The translations under genes were made by a program, and so were the position numbers. Below the pieces are notes generated by a model that was not told the origin of the DNA, did not search any database, and saw only the letters and a list, made by a program, of their open reading frames with translations. A stretch of DNA of 64,000 nt, taken from assembly GCA_001305115.1 (NCBI GenBank), contig BCAA01000005.1, forward strand, positions 62,001-126,000, written 5' to 3'. This stretch comes from Clostridia bacterium UC5.1-1E11. Its GTDB lineage: Bacteria; Bacillota; Clostridia; Oscillospirales; Acutalibacteraceae. Every line of letters begins with the position of its first letter. Positions within the stretch are counted from its first letter, which is position 1. Below, piece by piece: positions 27,306-38,474 of the stretch.

Positions 27306-30300
27306 TTACTTTGCAGCATCCATCCCCAGTTTTTGTTCAATTTCACTCGCACGCAACTCCAAGAGCTTCGACACACCCTCGTCCTGCATGGTAACGCCAT
27401 ACAAAACATCCGCTTCTTCCATACTTCCGCGGCGGTGTGTGATGACAATAAACTGCGTATTGTCCGTCATACGCCGTAGATAGGCCGCAAAACGGTCGAC
27501 ATTGACATCGTCCAATGCAGCCTCAATCTCATCCAGCATACAAAACGGAGGAGGACTCACCTTCATAATCGCAAAATAGAGCGCAATCGCCACCAACGCT
27601 TTTTCCCCGCCGGATAAGAGTTCCAAATGGGTGACAATTTTTCCGGGAGGCTGAACCGAAATCTCTATGCCGGACCGGAGAATATCCTCCGGATCGGTCA
27701 GGGAGAGGCCCGCCGTTCCACCTCCGAATAATTCCTTGAAGGTCTGCAAAAAGTTCGTGTTGATCTGTTGAAACCGTTCTATAAAGAGGTCCCGCATCTG
27801 ACGGGTAAGATCCCCGATTAAACGCTTCAACTCGTCACGGCTTTGCTCAACATCCTCTACTTGCGAATTCAGGAATGCATATCGTTCGCTAACCTCTTTG
27901 TACTCTTCCACAGCCGCTACATTGACGGTTCCCAGAGACTTGATCTTCCCCTTTAATTCATTCAAACGCTTTTGCGCTTGCCCCTCATCATCAATGGGTC
28001 CAGCGATTTCTTCTGCCTCCCGCCGGGTCAATTCGTATTCTTCCCACAAGCGGCTGATAATTTCATCGTATTCCTTTTGCAGGCTTGCCTTTCGTTCCTC
28101 TAAACGGGCCAATTCATGGCCAACATTCTCCCGCGCGCCAGACTGTTCACGCTCTTTGGCGCGCAACTCCGCGGACGTTTTTCAAAGGCCATTCTTTGCG
28201 CATTGAGCTCTTCGATTCGCGCAATGGAGGCCTTTGCCTGTTCCCGGAGAGAGGCCGCCTCTTGTTTCAAGTCCTCGATACGCTCTTGCAAGCTGGCAAT
28301 AGAAGCATAAACCCGCTGCATTTCTTGGCGCAATGCCTCCACGTGACCCACACGGTCTTCCTTTCTGCGCTCGATGTCTGCAATTGCAGCACGCAGAGAT
28401 TCAATGTCCTTTTGCGCAGAAAGGCTTTCAATGCGCAACTCCTGTACGTCAACGGACAGAGCATCACAGATTTGGTTTTGTTCACTGCGGCTGGAACTGA
28501 CCTCGTTCATCTTTCCCTGTAACACGGAAATCTCGATCGTCATTTCTTCCAGCTTTTGCTCTGCCTGTTTTTGCACAGCGCGCTGTTCCTCCAGACGTTC
28601 TGAAGCAACCGCTTTTTCCTGCGCTAAGGATGCAAGATCTGCCGCAATCGTTTGCCGGTCCGCCTTTGCACGGTCATGCTCTGCTTCTATGCGAATGCGC
28701 TCTTCCTGTGCCGTTGCCAACTCCCCACGCGCACCGGCAAGAGCCGCCTCCGCTGCGCTGGCCTCCTCATTGGCAGAGCGCAAAGCAGCAGCGGCCTCCT
28801 CCGCTTTTTCACGGAGCTGATCTGCTTGCGCACGAATCCGTTCAATATCCGAAGCGCGGCTCAACAGACCGGAATTTCGGGCCAAAGAACCGCCGGTCAA
28901 GGAACCGCCTGTATTGACTACCTGGCCATCCAAGGTAACGATGCGGAAACGGTAACGATAGCGCCGAGCAACCGCAGTGGCAGCATCCAAATCTTCAGCC
29001 ACTACAATCCGCCCCAGGAGGGAATGCAAAATCCCATTGTATTGCTCGTCACAGGTACAAAGCTTTCCTGCAATTCCAACTACGCCTGGACAATCCTCCA
29101 CCCCCGGTTCGTTGAGCACATTCCCATGGATATTGGATAGCGGCAGAAAGGTCGCACGTCCGCCGTCTCTCTGTTTCAAAAAGCCGATGGCGCGCTTTGC
29201 ATCCTGCTCGCTGCCCACCACGACATTTTGCATGGCCGGGCCCAAAGCGGTTTCAATTGCCACCGCATATTCACGTGGCACTTTAATTAGGCGGGAAACC
29301 GGCCCATGAATTCCCGGAAGCGTCCCATGCTTTGCCTCTTTCATCACAAGTTTGACGCTCTGGGAAAAACCTTCCAAATTGCGCTCCAAATCCTCCAACA
29401 GGCGTGCACGGCGCGCACATTCATTGGCATCTAAATTGAGCTTTTCACTCTGCTGTTTGGCCGTTTCAGCGCGTTGCCGGCGGGAATTGAGCCGCAGTTC
29501 ATAACCTTTTACCGCATTGGAGAGCGCTTGTATGCGCTCCTGGCTATCCGCCAGCATCTTTGTAAAATCCGCATCACTTTGCTCTAACGCCTCTGCACGT
29601 TCGTGCTTTTCCGCAAGCGTTTGGTCGACGGTTTGCATCCGCAGCTGAATCTCCGCAATGGTCGACGCAGCTGTCATGGAAGCCAACTTTTGTTGTGTCG
29701 ATTCTGCGGACAATGCACGAATCTGTCGGGAATAGTCGTCGATTTTTGCCGCCGTCTCTCCCATTCCTTTGCGGATCTCTTCCAACCGCTTCATACAGGC
29801 AGCGCTCTCCGCCTCTTTTGCCTCAATAAACGCAGTCTTTTCCGCAATTTCCGCATTTTTTCGCGCGATCTCCTCCTCCATGTCCTTGCCAGACTGGTCA
29901 GACTGCGCAATCTCTCGTTCTATGCGGGCAATATTCTCGCGGTTATGTAAAATGTCGTTTGCAAGGACGGAAGCCTCCCCATCTTTGGCAACAGCTGCTT
30001 CTTCCAAGTGTGCAGCCTCTTGACGGGCCTCGTCCACGCGCGCAGTACAGGCATTTGCCTGCGTAAAATTTTCCTCGATTTGCTGCTCAATCGCTGCCAG
30101 CTGTGTCTCCAATTCGTCATAGTGGCTTTTGGCAATCACAATCCGGTCGTCGTGTTCCCGAAGGACATGTCCGGAACGTTCCAGTGTATTGAGCCACAGG
30201 CCAATTTCGAGTGTACGTTTTTCAGAGGCAAATTCCAAATAACGCTGCGCCTTTTCAGCTTGCTCCTTCAAAGGCCCAACACGGTCTTCTAGTTCGGCGA

Positions 30301-30883
30301 GAATGTCCCGCAGGCGCAACAGATTTTCCTCCGCCTGATTCAGACGGCGTTCGGATTCTTCTTTCCGATAGCGAAAGCGGGAAATACCCGCTGCTTCTTC
30401 AAAGATTTCACGCCGATCTTCACTGCGTGCGCCAACGATGCTATCGATCTTCCCTTGCCCAATTATCGAATATCCATCACGGCCCAAACCGGTATCCATG
30501 AACAGTTCATTGATATCGCGCAGACGAACAGCCACTTTATTGATGAGATATTCGCTATCGCCGGAGCGGTAATACCGGCGCGTCACCGCTACTGTATCGC
30601 TGTCAAAGTCCAAACGCCGGTCGGCGTTGTCAATGGTGAGCGTCACTTCGGCAAACCCCTGGGGCTTTCTCGCTGGCGTCCCGTTGAAGATCACGTCTTC
30701 CATCCGGGTACAACGCAGAGTACGGGTGGATTGCTCTCCCAGCACCCATCTTACCGCATCGCTGATATTGCTTTTGCCGCTTCCATTCGGCCCCACCACC
30801 GCCGTGATACCGCGGTCGAACCGAAGGGTCGTTTTATCCGGAAACGTCTTAAATCCTTGTATTTCCAACGATTTTAAAAGCAA
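27306..30883 (-). CDS. smc: Chromosome segregation ATPase SMC (one frameshift)
   Basis: SMC forms the bacterial condensin ring with ScpA and ScpB. This protein of 1192 residues (corrected) has the N-terminal Walker A GPNGSGKSN (~32-40), two long coiled-coil arms, a hinge around the middle (ETALGPAMQNVVV), and the C-terminal signature LSGGEKALVAIAL with Walker B MLDEIEAALD. Frame is lost near 28178-28182 in the second coiled coil, one base missing. The start is a TTG at 30883, 9 bases after AAGGA, and overlaps the stop of the radical SAM gene. The order rnc-smc-ftsY is conserved in Firmicutes. Confidence 0.95.
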
Positions 30884-31900
30884 ACTGTCACATCCTTCTT
30901 CGAAGAGGCAATAACCAATTGATTTTCCAACACGGTGGGGTCCTCCACCACATAAGCGGTATACCCTCTTTTAAGCAGCTCCATTACATTTGCGCGTTTT
31001 TTGGCCGACAACTTTTGATCGCCATTTTGGATTTACTTTGATTTTAATAGTTGCATTGTAAATAAGATTTTCTTCCAACGCTCTTAAAAGGCCATTGAAG
31101 ATGCGCCTGCTTTCACAGAGCTCCCGAAAGGCTGGATGCCACGGACCTGCTACACGATCTCTCTCAAGTTCGGGCGTACTGTGCAATCCCAAACGAATCA
31201 CACGAATTCCCTGGCGCTCAAACCCCTCCAACAGTTCCGCACAAAGGTCCACTGCATCTTCTAACGGCATGGGCAAATAGTCACCCGCGCGATATTTCCT
31301 TTCCAAGTCCGTACCGCGCATCACAATTGTCGGATAGATTCGCATCGTATCGGGCTCTAAGGCCGCAAGCCTGTGTGCTGTCTGTTTTGCTCCTGCAGGC
31401 GTGTCGCCATAAAGACCGGTCATCATCTGTAGCCCCAGAGAAAATCCTTCCGAACGGATACATGCGGCGGCTTCCTCCACTTGTACGGCTGTATGCCCCC
31501 TTCCGTTACAGGCAAGCACACAATCGTCCATACTTTGTGCACCGAGTTCGATCGAGGTCACGCCGTATGTCCTCAACAGGGCGAGAATTTGACGGTCAAT
31601 CGCATCCGGACGGGTTGAAATCCGAATCCCCATAAAGGGCCCCTCCCGCACAAACGGTACGGCTGCTTCTAAAAGGGCAACCATGTATCCCCGGTCGATT
31701 GCCGTAAAACTTCCCCCAAAGAAGGCAATTTCCGCCTGCTCTTCGCCGTTCAGGCATTCCCTGGCTTTTTGGACCACTCTACGTACATCATCCGGTGTTG
31801 GTTGTTCCCGCTGGCCAGTGATGCTCCGCTGGTTACAAAAGCTGCACTGGTGCGGGCAGCCGTTGTGCGGTACAAAAATCGCCACATTGGCATGTCTCAA
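30874..31900 (-). CDS. Radical SAM protein of the Elp3/YhcC-like group (one frameshift)
   Basis: This protein has the radical SAM CxxxCxxC motif (C15, C19, C22) in an Elp3-like setting: PHNGCPHQC, then EIAFFGGSFTAI, STRPDAID, ELGAQSMDD and RIYPTIVMRGTDLE. The family includes oxygen-independent coproporphyrinogen oxidase-like and tRNA-modifying enzymes, and the substrate is unknown. One extra base in the run 30997-31002 cuts the C-terminus; correction extends it through RGYTAYVVEDP to 341 residues. It starts at a TTG overlapping the rnc stop (TTGA) and ends overlapping the smc start, so translation of the three is coupled. This position between rnc and smc recurs in Clostridia. Confidence 0.82.
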
Positions 31901-32576
31901 TAGCCCATCAGCTCCAATGCCTCGCGGGCAGCCTGCTGCTCCGCCTCTTTTTTACTGCGTCCGCCGCCTTTGCCAATCACATTGCTGTTGAGGTGTACCT
32001 CTACAGTGAAATGCTTGTCGTGGTCAGGACCACTTTCCCCTGTGAGCACATATTCCAGATGCTCTTCCGGATTCTGTTGGATGATCTCCTGCAATGCGGT
32101 TTTATAATCCTTAAAAGCTTTAGGCTTCTGGGTTTTGAGCATGGGCAACACAAAGCGCAGGATAAAGCTGCGAGCTTCCTCCATCCCCGCATCCAGATAA
32201 ATCGCTGCAATTACGGCTTCGAAAGCATCCGCTAAAATGGAGGAACGGGTGCGTCCGCCAGAATTCTGTTCTCCATGGCTCAACCGCAGGTAATTTCCAA
32301 GATCAATCTGTTTTGCAAATCCACAGCATGCCTTTTCACATACCAAAGCAGCGCGGTTTTGGTGAGATCGCCCTCTGGAAATTCCGTGTAGTTTTTAAAC
32401 AAATAATCCGCCACAACAAACCCTAAAACAGAATCTCCTAAAAATTCCAAGCGCTCATTGCTTTCTTCTTTCCCTTTTGCTTCATTCGCATAGGAGGAGT
32501 GGGTCAACGCTGTGACTAGATACTTCTTATTGTGAAAATGATGCCCTAACTTTTCTTCAAATGCTCTATAGTCCAT
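31897..32576 (-). CDS. rnc: Ribonuclease III (one frameshift)
   Basis: RNase III cuts double-stranded RNA in rRNA maturation and mRNA decay. The catalytic signature [14 protein letters not shown] is at residues 40-53, the second acidic cluster is in [18 protein letters not shown], and the dsRNA-binding domain begins at DYKTALQE. Frame is lost at 32357-32360, where one base is missing between DLTK and RAALVCEKA. Corrected length is 226 residues. The ATG follows AGGAGG. It lies 18 bases after plsX with no acpP between them. Confidence 0.93.
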
Positions 32577-32594
32577 CTCTCAGCCTCCTGCCAA

Positions 32595-33617
32595 TTAGTC
32601 CGCCTGATTCTCCTTCGTCTGGCTCTCCTTATAGGCTGCCACGGCAGCGGCGATTTCATCCACAACATTTCCAGCGATATAGGACTTTGTCAAACGAAGT
32701 GCATTTTTCACGGTCTTTGCCTTAGCACTTCCGTGGGTCTTAAACACGGGCTTTGCTGCTCCCATGATCGGCGCCCCGCCGTATTCGTTATAATCCATGG
32801 TCTTTTTGAGATCCTTAATATCCCCTAAAAGTACGGAGGCTGCCAGCTTATTTTTCCAATTTTTGAAGAAAATTCCCTTGAACAACTGCATCATGACCGT
32901 GGTCACACCCTCATACATCTTGAGCAGCATGTTCCCGGTAAAACCATCCGTCACAACCACATCGGCGGCATCGCGCGGTACCTCGCGCGCTTCAATATTT
33001 CCAACAAAGTTCAACCCGGAACTCTTCAACAACGCATAGGCCTCATGCTGCAAATCGCCGCCCTTATGTTCCTCCGTACCGATATTGGCCAAGCCCACAC
33101 GCGGATTGGAGACGTTCATTACCTTGTTCATGTAAATTGAGCCCATCACACCGAATTGACGCAACATCTCCGGCTTACAATCGACATTGGCCCCACTGTC
33201 AATCAACATGAAAAATCCCTTTTCCTTCGGCAAAACTGGCGCAAAAGCCACTCGCTTGATGTTCTTAATACGCTTGACAATCATGGTTGTACCGACCACA
33301 AGGGCTCCTGAGTTGCCGCCCGAGAGAAAACCGTCGCCCTTGCCCTCTGCAAGAAGCTTCAATCCCAAAGCCATGGAACTATTGGATTTTTCCTTCAGAA
33401 TATCGCCCGCATGATCCTCCATGGTAATCACATCCGGGGTATCTGCAATCTCCATGCGGTTCAGCGAAATGTTGTTCTCGTTCGCCACACGGCGGATCTC
33501 CGCTTCGCTACCAGTGAGCAGGATGTCGATATCCAGCTCGTTTACAGCTTCCGCACAACCCTTCAAAATTTCCAAGGGCGCATTGTCGCCGCCGAAAGCA
33601 TCCACTATAATCTTCAT
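32595..33617 (-). CDS. plsX: Phosphate acyltransferase PlsX
   Basis: PlsX makes acyl-phosphate from acyl-ACP for phospholipid synthesis. This 340-residue protein shows VDAFGGDNAPLEILKG at the start, SGGNSGALVVGTTMIV, VVVTDGFTGNMLLK and NEYGGAPIMG, all family hallmarks. The frame is intact and AGGAGG precedes the ATG. The usual neighbours rpmF and acpP are absent on either side. Confidence 0.96.
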   Translation of the reverse strand: MKIIVDAFGGDNAPLEILKGCAEAVNELDIDILLTGSEAEIRRVANENNISLNRMEIADTPDVITMEDHAGDILKEKSNSSMALGLKLLAEGKGDGFLSGGNSGALVVGTTMIVKRIKNIKRVAFAPVLPKEKGFFMLIDSGANVDCKPEMLRQFGVMGSIYMNKVMNVSNPRVGLANIGTEEHKGGDLQHEAYALLKSSGLNFVGNIEAREVPRDAADVVVTDGFTGNMLLKMYEGVTTVMMQLFKGIFFKNWKNKLAASVLLGDIKDLKKTMDYNEYGGAPIMGAAKPVFKTHGSAKAKTVKNALRLTKSYIAGNVVDEIAAAVAAYKESQTKENQAD

Positions 33618-33668
33618 CGCGATTACCTCCTGCCGCAGTCGCGGCTATTACTTTGTTTTACTAATTTT

Positions 33669-34974
33669 CTATATATGTTTTAGAAACGCATCTAAGCTTT
33701 GTAACGAACGCTCTGAGAATGCGGCATAACGGGAACGCTTGTCCCGAATATGTGGAACGATCGGGGGAATCACGCCAAAGTTAGCCCCCATGGGTTGAAA
33801 GTCGCTGTCCCCTCCATCTTGTACATAACGGCTCAACGCACCGATCATCGTTTCGGGCGGAAGCGTGATCGTATGCTTTCCCTGTAGCCTACGCACCGCA
33901 TTTCGTCCAGCCATTATTCCGCTTGCAGCGGACTCCATATAGCCTTCCACACCGGTGACCTGTCCCGCAAAGAATAGATTCGGGTGGGACCGCAGGCTAA
34001 AATCGCTGTTCAATACCATTGGGGAATTGAGAAACGTGTTGCGGTGCATCACGCCATAGCGCACAAATTCAGCCTGTTCCAAGCCAGGAATCAGGCCAAA
34101 CACCCGTTTTTGTTCGCCAAATTTGAGGTTCGTTTGAAAACCGACCAAATTGTAAAGAGTCCCCTCTCGATCCTCGCGCCGCAGTTGCACCACCGCCCAA
34201 GGCCTGTGTCCTGTGGCCGGATCGCGAAGTCCGACCGGCTTGAGCGGGCCAAAACGAATGGTATCCGGTCCGCGCTGTGCCATCACTTCAATGGGCATAC
34301 ATCCTTCGTAAACCTTTGGGTCTGCCACATCAAAGTCATGGATTGGCGCCCGCTCCGCGTGAACCAACGCCTCGTAGAAACGCTCGTATTCCTCTTTATT
34401 CATCGGACAATTTAAATAGGCATCGTCCTCCCCCTTACCATAGCGTGAGGCGGCAAAAATCCGCTCCCGGCCCAAGCTTTCGGCAGTGACGATAGGGGCT
34501 GCCGCATCAAAAACTCAGACATCCTCCACAGAGGGCGGCGATTTGCCCCGCCAACGCGTCGGACGTCAACGGCCCTGTGGCGACCACATGAATGCCATCG
34601 GTTGGTAGCTCGGTGACCTCTTCATTACAAATTTGTATCAGCGGATTCCCCCGTATCGCTTTGGTCACTGCCGCAGAAAACGCATGCCGGTCAACGGCAA
34701 GCGCTCCGCCTGCCGGCACACGGCAGAGATCTGCGCATTGCATCAAAAGGGAATCCAGACGCCGCATCTCCTCTTTGAGAAGGCCAGCTGCACTGTCCAC
34801 ACGTTCTGCCTTCAACGAATTCGAGCAGATCAATTCCGCGAAGCCAGGACTGTGGTGCGCTGGGGAGTACTTTTGCGGCTTCATCTCCCAGAGTTCCACT
34901 TCCACTCCTGCCCGGGCTGCCTGCCACGCAGCCTCACAACCAGCCAGCCCAGCGCCGATCACTCGTATTTTCAT
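33669..34974 (-). CDS. trmFO: Folate-dependent tRNA m5U54 methyltransferase TrmFO (one frameshift)
   Basis: TrmFO methylates U54 of tRNA with methylenetetrahydrofolate and FAD. The dinucleotide-binding motif GAGLAG (7-12) opens the protein, and [48 protein letters not shown] and [17 protein letters not shown] follow as in the family. Frame is lost at 34509-34513, where one base is extra (or two are missing), joining CLSF to DAAAPIV. Corrected length is 434 residues. It starts 11 bases after topA, preceded by AAAGGAG. Confidence 0.93.
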
Positions 34975-34985
34975 CGATGTCTCCT

Positions 34986-37091
34986 TTAAGCCTCGTCTTT
35001 ATTTTCCTCATCCGGATGTTCCACCCGCTCATAGCCACAGTCGGGAGTAATACAGTAGTACTTGGGATGCTTGCCTTTTTTCTTTAACAGCGTTTTTCCA
35101 CAACGGGGGCATTTTTCCATACTCGGTTCATCCCAAGAGATAAAATCACAATTGGGATATTCTGCACATCCATAGAAGATACGGCCCTTTTTGGATTTCT
35201 TCACAATCACCTTACCGCCACATTTTGGGCATTCCGCTCCTGTCTCCTGCACCAACTTCTTGACGTTTTTGCATTCCGGGTATCCTGGACAGGCGATAAA
35301 TTTTCCGTAACGCCCCATCTTGACCACCATTTTACGGCCGCACTTCTCGCAAATAATATCGGTTTCATCCTCTTTCAACTGGATTTTGACACCCTGCATC
35401 TCTTCCTTGGCTTTTTTTAACGTCTTTTCAAAGTCCCCATAAAAATCATGCAGGGTCTCAACCCAATTGATTTTTCCGCTTTGAACTTCATCCAGTTCTT
35501 CTTCCACCTGGGCGGTAAATTTGACATTCACGATTTTCGGAAAACGCTCTTTCATCAGCTTGGTAATGACCTCGCCCAATTCGGTGGGTTTGAGCGCCTT
35601 TCCATCCCGAATCACATATTCCCGCCCTGTGATCGTCGAGATCGTCGTCGCATAGGTGGATGGGCGGCCAATGCCATTTTCCTCCAGTGCCTTAATCAGC
35701 GACGCCTCTGTATACCGGGCCGGCGGTTGGGTAAAATGCTGGTTTCCAGCGATTTCCTTACAACGCAAAGGCATATCCTTTTCCAGAGGCGGCAAAGCGC
35801 CGCTGTCCTCAGAGTCTTCGTCCTTTTTCTCTTCATAAAGGACTGTAAAGCCATCAAATGTGACGGTATATCCAGACGCCTTGAAGATATAGTTTTTCGC
35901 AGAAATCTCTGCCTGGGTCGTACTCTGCAAACAGTTGGCCATCTGGCACGCAATGAAACGCTCCCAGATCAGTTTATAGAGCTTATATTGATCGGAACTC
36001 AAACTTTCCTTTACCTGATCCGGAGAAAGACTCGGCATTGTCGGACGAATGGCTTCATGCCCATCCTGCGCATTCTTTTTTGTTTTAAAATGGCGCGGCG
36101 TATCCGGCAGATACTTCTTCCCCCATCGCTCCAAAATATAGTCGGCAGCATCCTTGAGCGCATCCTCCGACAAACGCAGAGAGTCGGTTCTCATATAGGT
36201 AATCAAACCGACCGCTCCCATTCCTTCGATTTCTACACCTTCGTAGAGTTCCTGCGCAGCCTTCATGGTGCGGCGGGCCTGAAAACCCAGGCGGCGGGAA
36301 GCCTCTTGCTGCAACGTAGAGGTGATAAACGGCGGCGCCGGAGATTTGCGGCGCGTTCCCTTTTTGAGTTTGGAAATTTTATAGTCCGCTCCTTCCAGTT
36401 CTGCGAGGATACGGTCCGCCTGCTCTTTATTTTCAATCTCGATCTTTCCATTTTCATCGCCGTAGAATGTCGCAGGGAAAGCCTTACGGGAACCTTTGGG
36501 AATCATCTTCGCATCAATGGTCCAATACTCTTTTGGAACAAATTTGCGGATCTCCTCCTCGCGGTCCACTACCAGCCGGACCGCTACGGACTGTACGCGC
36601 CCCCCAGAGAGGCCCCGTCGAATCTTTTGGGAAAGAAATGGGCTGAGTTTATAGCCTACAAGCCGGTCCAAAATGCGCCGCGCCTGTTGTGCATTGACCA
36701 AATCCATATCGATGCTGCGGGGATGCTCCATCCCATTGGTGACACCCGTCTTTGTAATCTCATTGAATGTCACACGGTTTTCGTCCTCTGTCTTTAAATC
36801 GAGCAGATAGGCCAAATGCCAAGAAATTGCCTCCCCCTCACGGTCCGGGTCAGTCGCCAGAAACACGTAGTCGCTTTTCTCCGCTTTTTCCTTTAATTCG
36901 TCTACCAGCTTTTCCTTGCCCTTAATCACTTCATACTTCGGTTTAAAATCTTTTTTAATATCAACGCTCAACCGGTTTTCCGGTAAATCGCGCACATGTC
37001 CCATAGACGCTATCACATCATACCCGGGACCTAAATATTTCTTAATCGTCTTCGCTTTTGCCGGCGATTCCACAATCACCAATTTCGACAT
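34986..37091 (-). CDS. topA: DNA topoisomerase I
   Basis: This type IA topoisomerase relaxes negative supercoils. The 701-residue protein has the TOPRIM domain (VIVESPAKAKTI; DPDREGE at 81-87), the catalytic tyrosine in GLITYMRTDS (~300), and three C-terminal zinc fingers of the CxxC...CxxxxxC type (CEKCG, CPKCG, CPRCG). GAGGTG precedes the ATG. topA-trmFO is a conserved pair in Firmicutes. The frame is intact over 2.1 kb. Confidence 0.97.
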   Translation of the reverse strand: MSKLVIVESPAKAKTIKKYLGPGYDVIASMGHVRDLPENRLSVDIKKDFKPKYEVIKGKEKLVDELKEKAEKSDYVFLATDPDREGEAISWHLAYLLDLKTEDENRVTFNEITKTGVTNGMEHPRSIDMDLVNAQQARRILDRLVGYKLSPFLSQKIRRGLSGGRVQSVAVRLVVDREEEIRKFVPKEYWTIDAKMIPKGSRKAFPATFYGDENGKIEIENKEQADRILAELEGADYKISKLKKGTRRKSPAPPFITSTLQQEASRRLGFQARRTMKAAQELYEGVEIEGMGAVGLITYMRTDSLRLSEDALKDAADYILERWGKKYLPDTPRHFKTKKNAQDGHEAIRPTMPSLSPDQVKESLSSDQYKLYKLIWERFIACQMANCLQSTTQAEISAKNYIFKASGYTVTFDGFTVLYEEKKDEDSEDSGALPPLEKDMPLRCKEIAGNQHFTQPPARYTEASLIKALEENGIGRPSTYATTISTITGREYVIRDGKALKPTELGEVITKLMKERFPKIVNVKFTAQVEEELDEVQSGKINWVETLHDFYGDFEKTLKKAKEEMQGVKIQLKEDETDIICEKCGRKMVVKMGRYGKFIACPGYPECKNVKKLVQETGAECPKCGGKVIVKKSKKGRIFYGCAEYPNCDFISWDEPSMEKCPRCGKTLLKKKGKHPKYYCITPDCGYERVEHPDEENKDEA

Positions 37092-37217
37092 CTATCCATA
37101 CACCTCTTTCATGTCGTATAGCGCTCAGGCCATACCATTGCGGGCGCTCCATTTCCCCGCACAACAACCTTCCTATATATCTATGTCACATAAAACAATG
37201 TTGATCTCTAAAAAATG

Positions 37218-37274
37218 CAAAGTCTTTTAGACTTTGTGAAAACCTGCCCTTTCCATAAACACCCATTGGGCAGG
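37218..37274 (-). terminator. Tandem hairpins after dprA
   Basis: On the minus strand CCTGCCC (37273-37267) pairs with GGGCAGG (37248-37242), followed by TTTTC. A second hairpin, CAAAGTC TAAAA GACTTTG (37236-37218), follows, then CATTTTTT. Both lie between the dprA stop and topA, so topA probably has its own promoter, which I did not pin down. Confidence 0.65.
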
Positions 37275-37286
37275 CTTTCATAAAGC

Positions 37287-38458
37287 CTAAGATTCTTTTA
37301 GGGAATAGCGCCTTCCGGAATACCCTTGAATGATCCCCGCAAGCTCTAATTCTGTGACAGCTGGCAGCGCACAAACTGTGGGGATGTCAGCTTCCTGGCA
37401 TAACTCCAAAAAAGGACGCGGCTCACAGGTGAGCACACGAAACAACGCCGCTGCATAAGGGGAAAGCCCGGCGGGTTCTTCTCTGTCTTCCGTATTCCCC
37501 TGCACCGTCTTCTGTTCTTTTTGAGCGGTCTCTATCAGCATAACACTTTCCGTCGATTCCTCCAAGTGGATTTTTCCTGGAAATCGGAAAAGATATTCCT
37601 GCAAAATATCATTCGCACAGCTGACTGCCCGCATTCCTTCGCGCAAAAGGTTGTTCGGCCCCTGAGAAGCACGGCTCCCCACCAAGCCGGGCACGGCAAA
37701 AACATCGCGGTTTTGATGGATGGCTTCGTTTGCGGTAATCAGTGAGCCGCTTTTTTCTGTGGCTTCCACTACCACTGTCCCTAAAGTAAGCCCAGAAATT
37801 AAGCGGTTGCGCACCGGAAAATGGTTGCGTAGAGCGGGCGTATGAGGAGGATATTCCGAAAGCAGCGCACCATTTTGCGCAATCGAATCGCGGAGATCGG
37901 CATTGGCCAATAAATACGGATGGGAAATGCCGCATCCGAGGACACAAACGGTTTTCCCTCCTGCGAGAAGCGCGCCTTTATGCGCTGCTGTATCAATGCC
38001 CAACGCGCCGCCACTGACAACAATTGCGCCGCCTTTGGCCAGTCCATATCCCAAACTATGGGCAACACGCTTTCCTACCAGCGTCGCCTTACGTGTTCCC
38101 ACAATGGAAACGGACGGAAATTCCAAAAATCTGGAAGCCTTCCCTGTACATATAAAACAGCTGGCGGGTTGTGAATTTGCCGGAGCAAAAAGGGATAGTC
38201 CCGGTCTTCTGGCGTCAAAATATGCTGCCCCAACTTCTGGCAAAGGTCGATCTGCGCCAACGCATCTTGTAACGTGTAGGTCCGCAACGCAGCCAATTCA
38301 CGCTGGGTAAAAATTCCCATTAAGCTCCATTCCCGTAACCCCGCACGATGGAATGCCTCCAAATTCTCAAAGGATTCCAGGATGTGGCGCGTCTTACTGC
38401 TGCCCGCTTGTAAGGCATGCTGCAACCAAACCCAATAGGCACGCTGGTCGATAGCCAT
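37287..38458 (-). CDS. dprA: DNA processing protein DprA/Smf (one frameshift)
   Basis: DprA loads RecA on incoming single-stranded DNA during transformation and is widespread even in species not known to be competent. The N-terminal part has a SAM-like helical region; the Rossmann fold shows SIVGTRKAT, VSGGALGIDTAAHKGAL, GCGISHPYL and VFAVPG; a winged-helix C-terminus follows (LELCQEADIPTVCALPAVTELELAG). Frame is lost at 38125-38129, a run of five that needs a sixth. Corrected length is 390 residues. It follows the RNA methyltransferase gene after 16 bases. Confidence 0.92.
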
Positions 38459-38474
38459 CCTGTCCTTTCTCCTT

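Noticed and set aside
35448-36797. A 449-codon plus-strand frame opposite topA
   Set aside because: Antisense shadow of an intact topA gene, with no recognisable domain.
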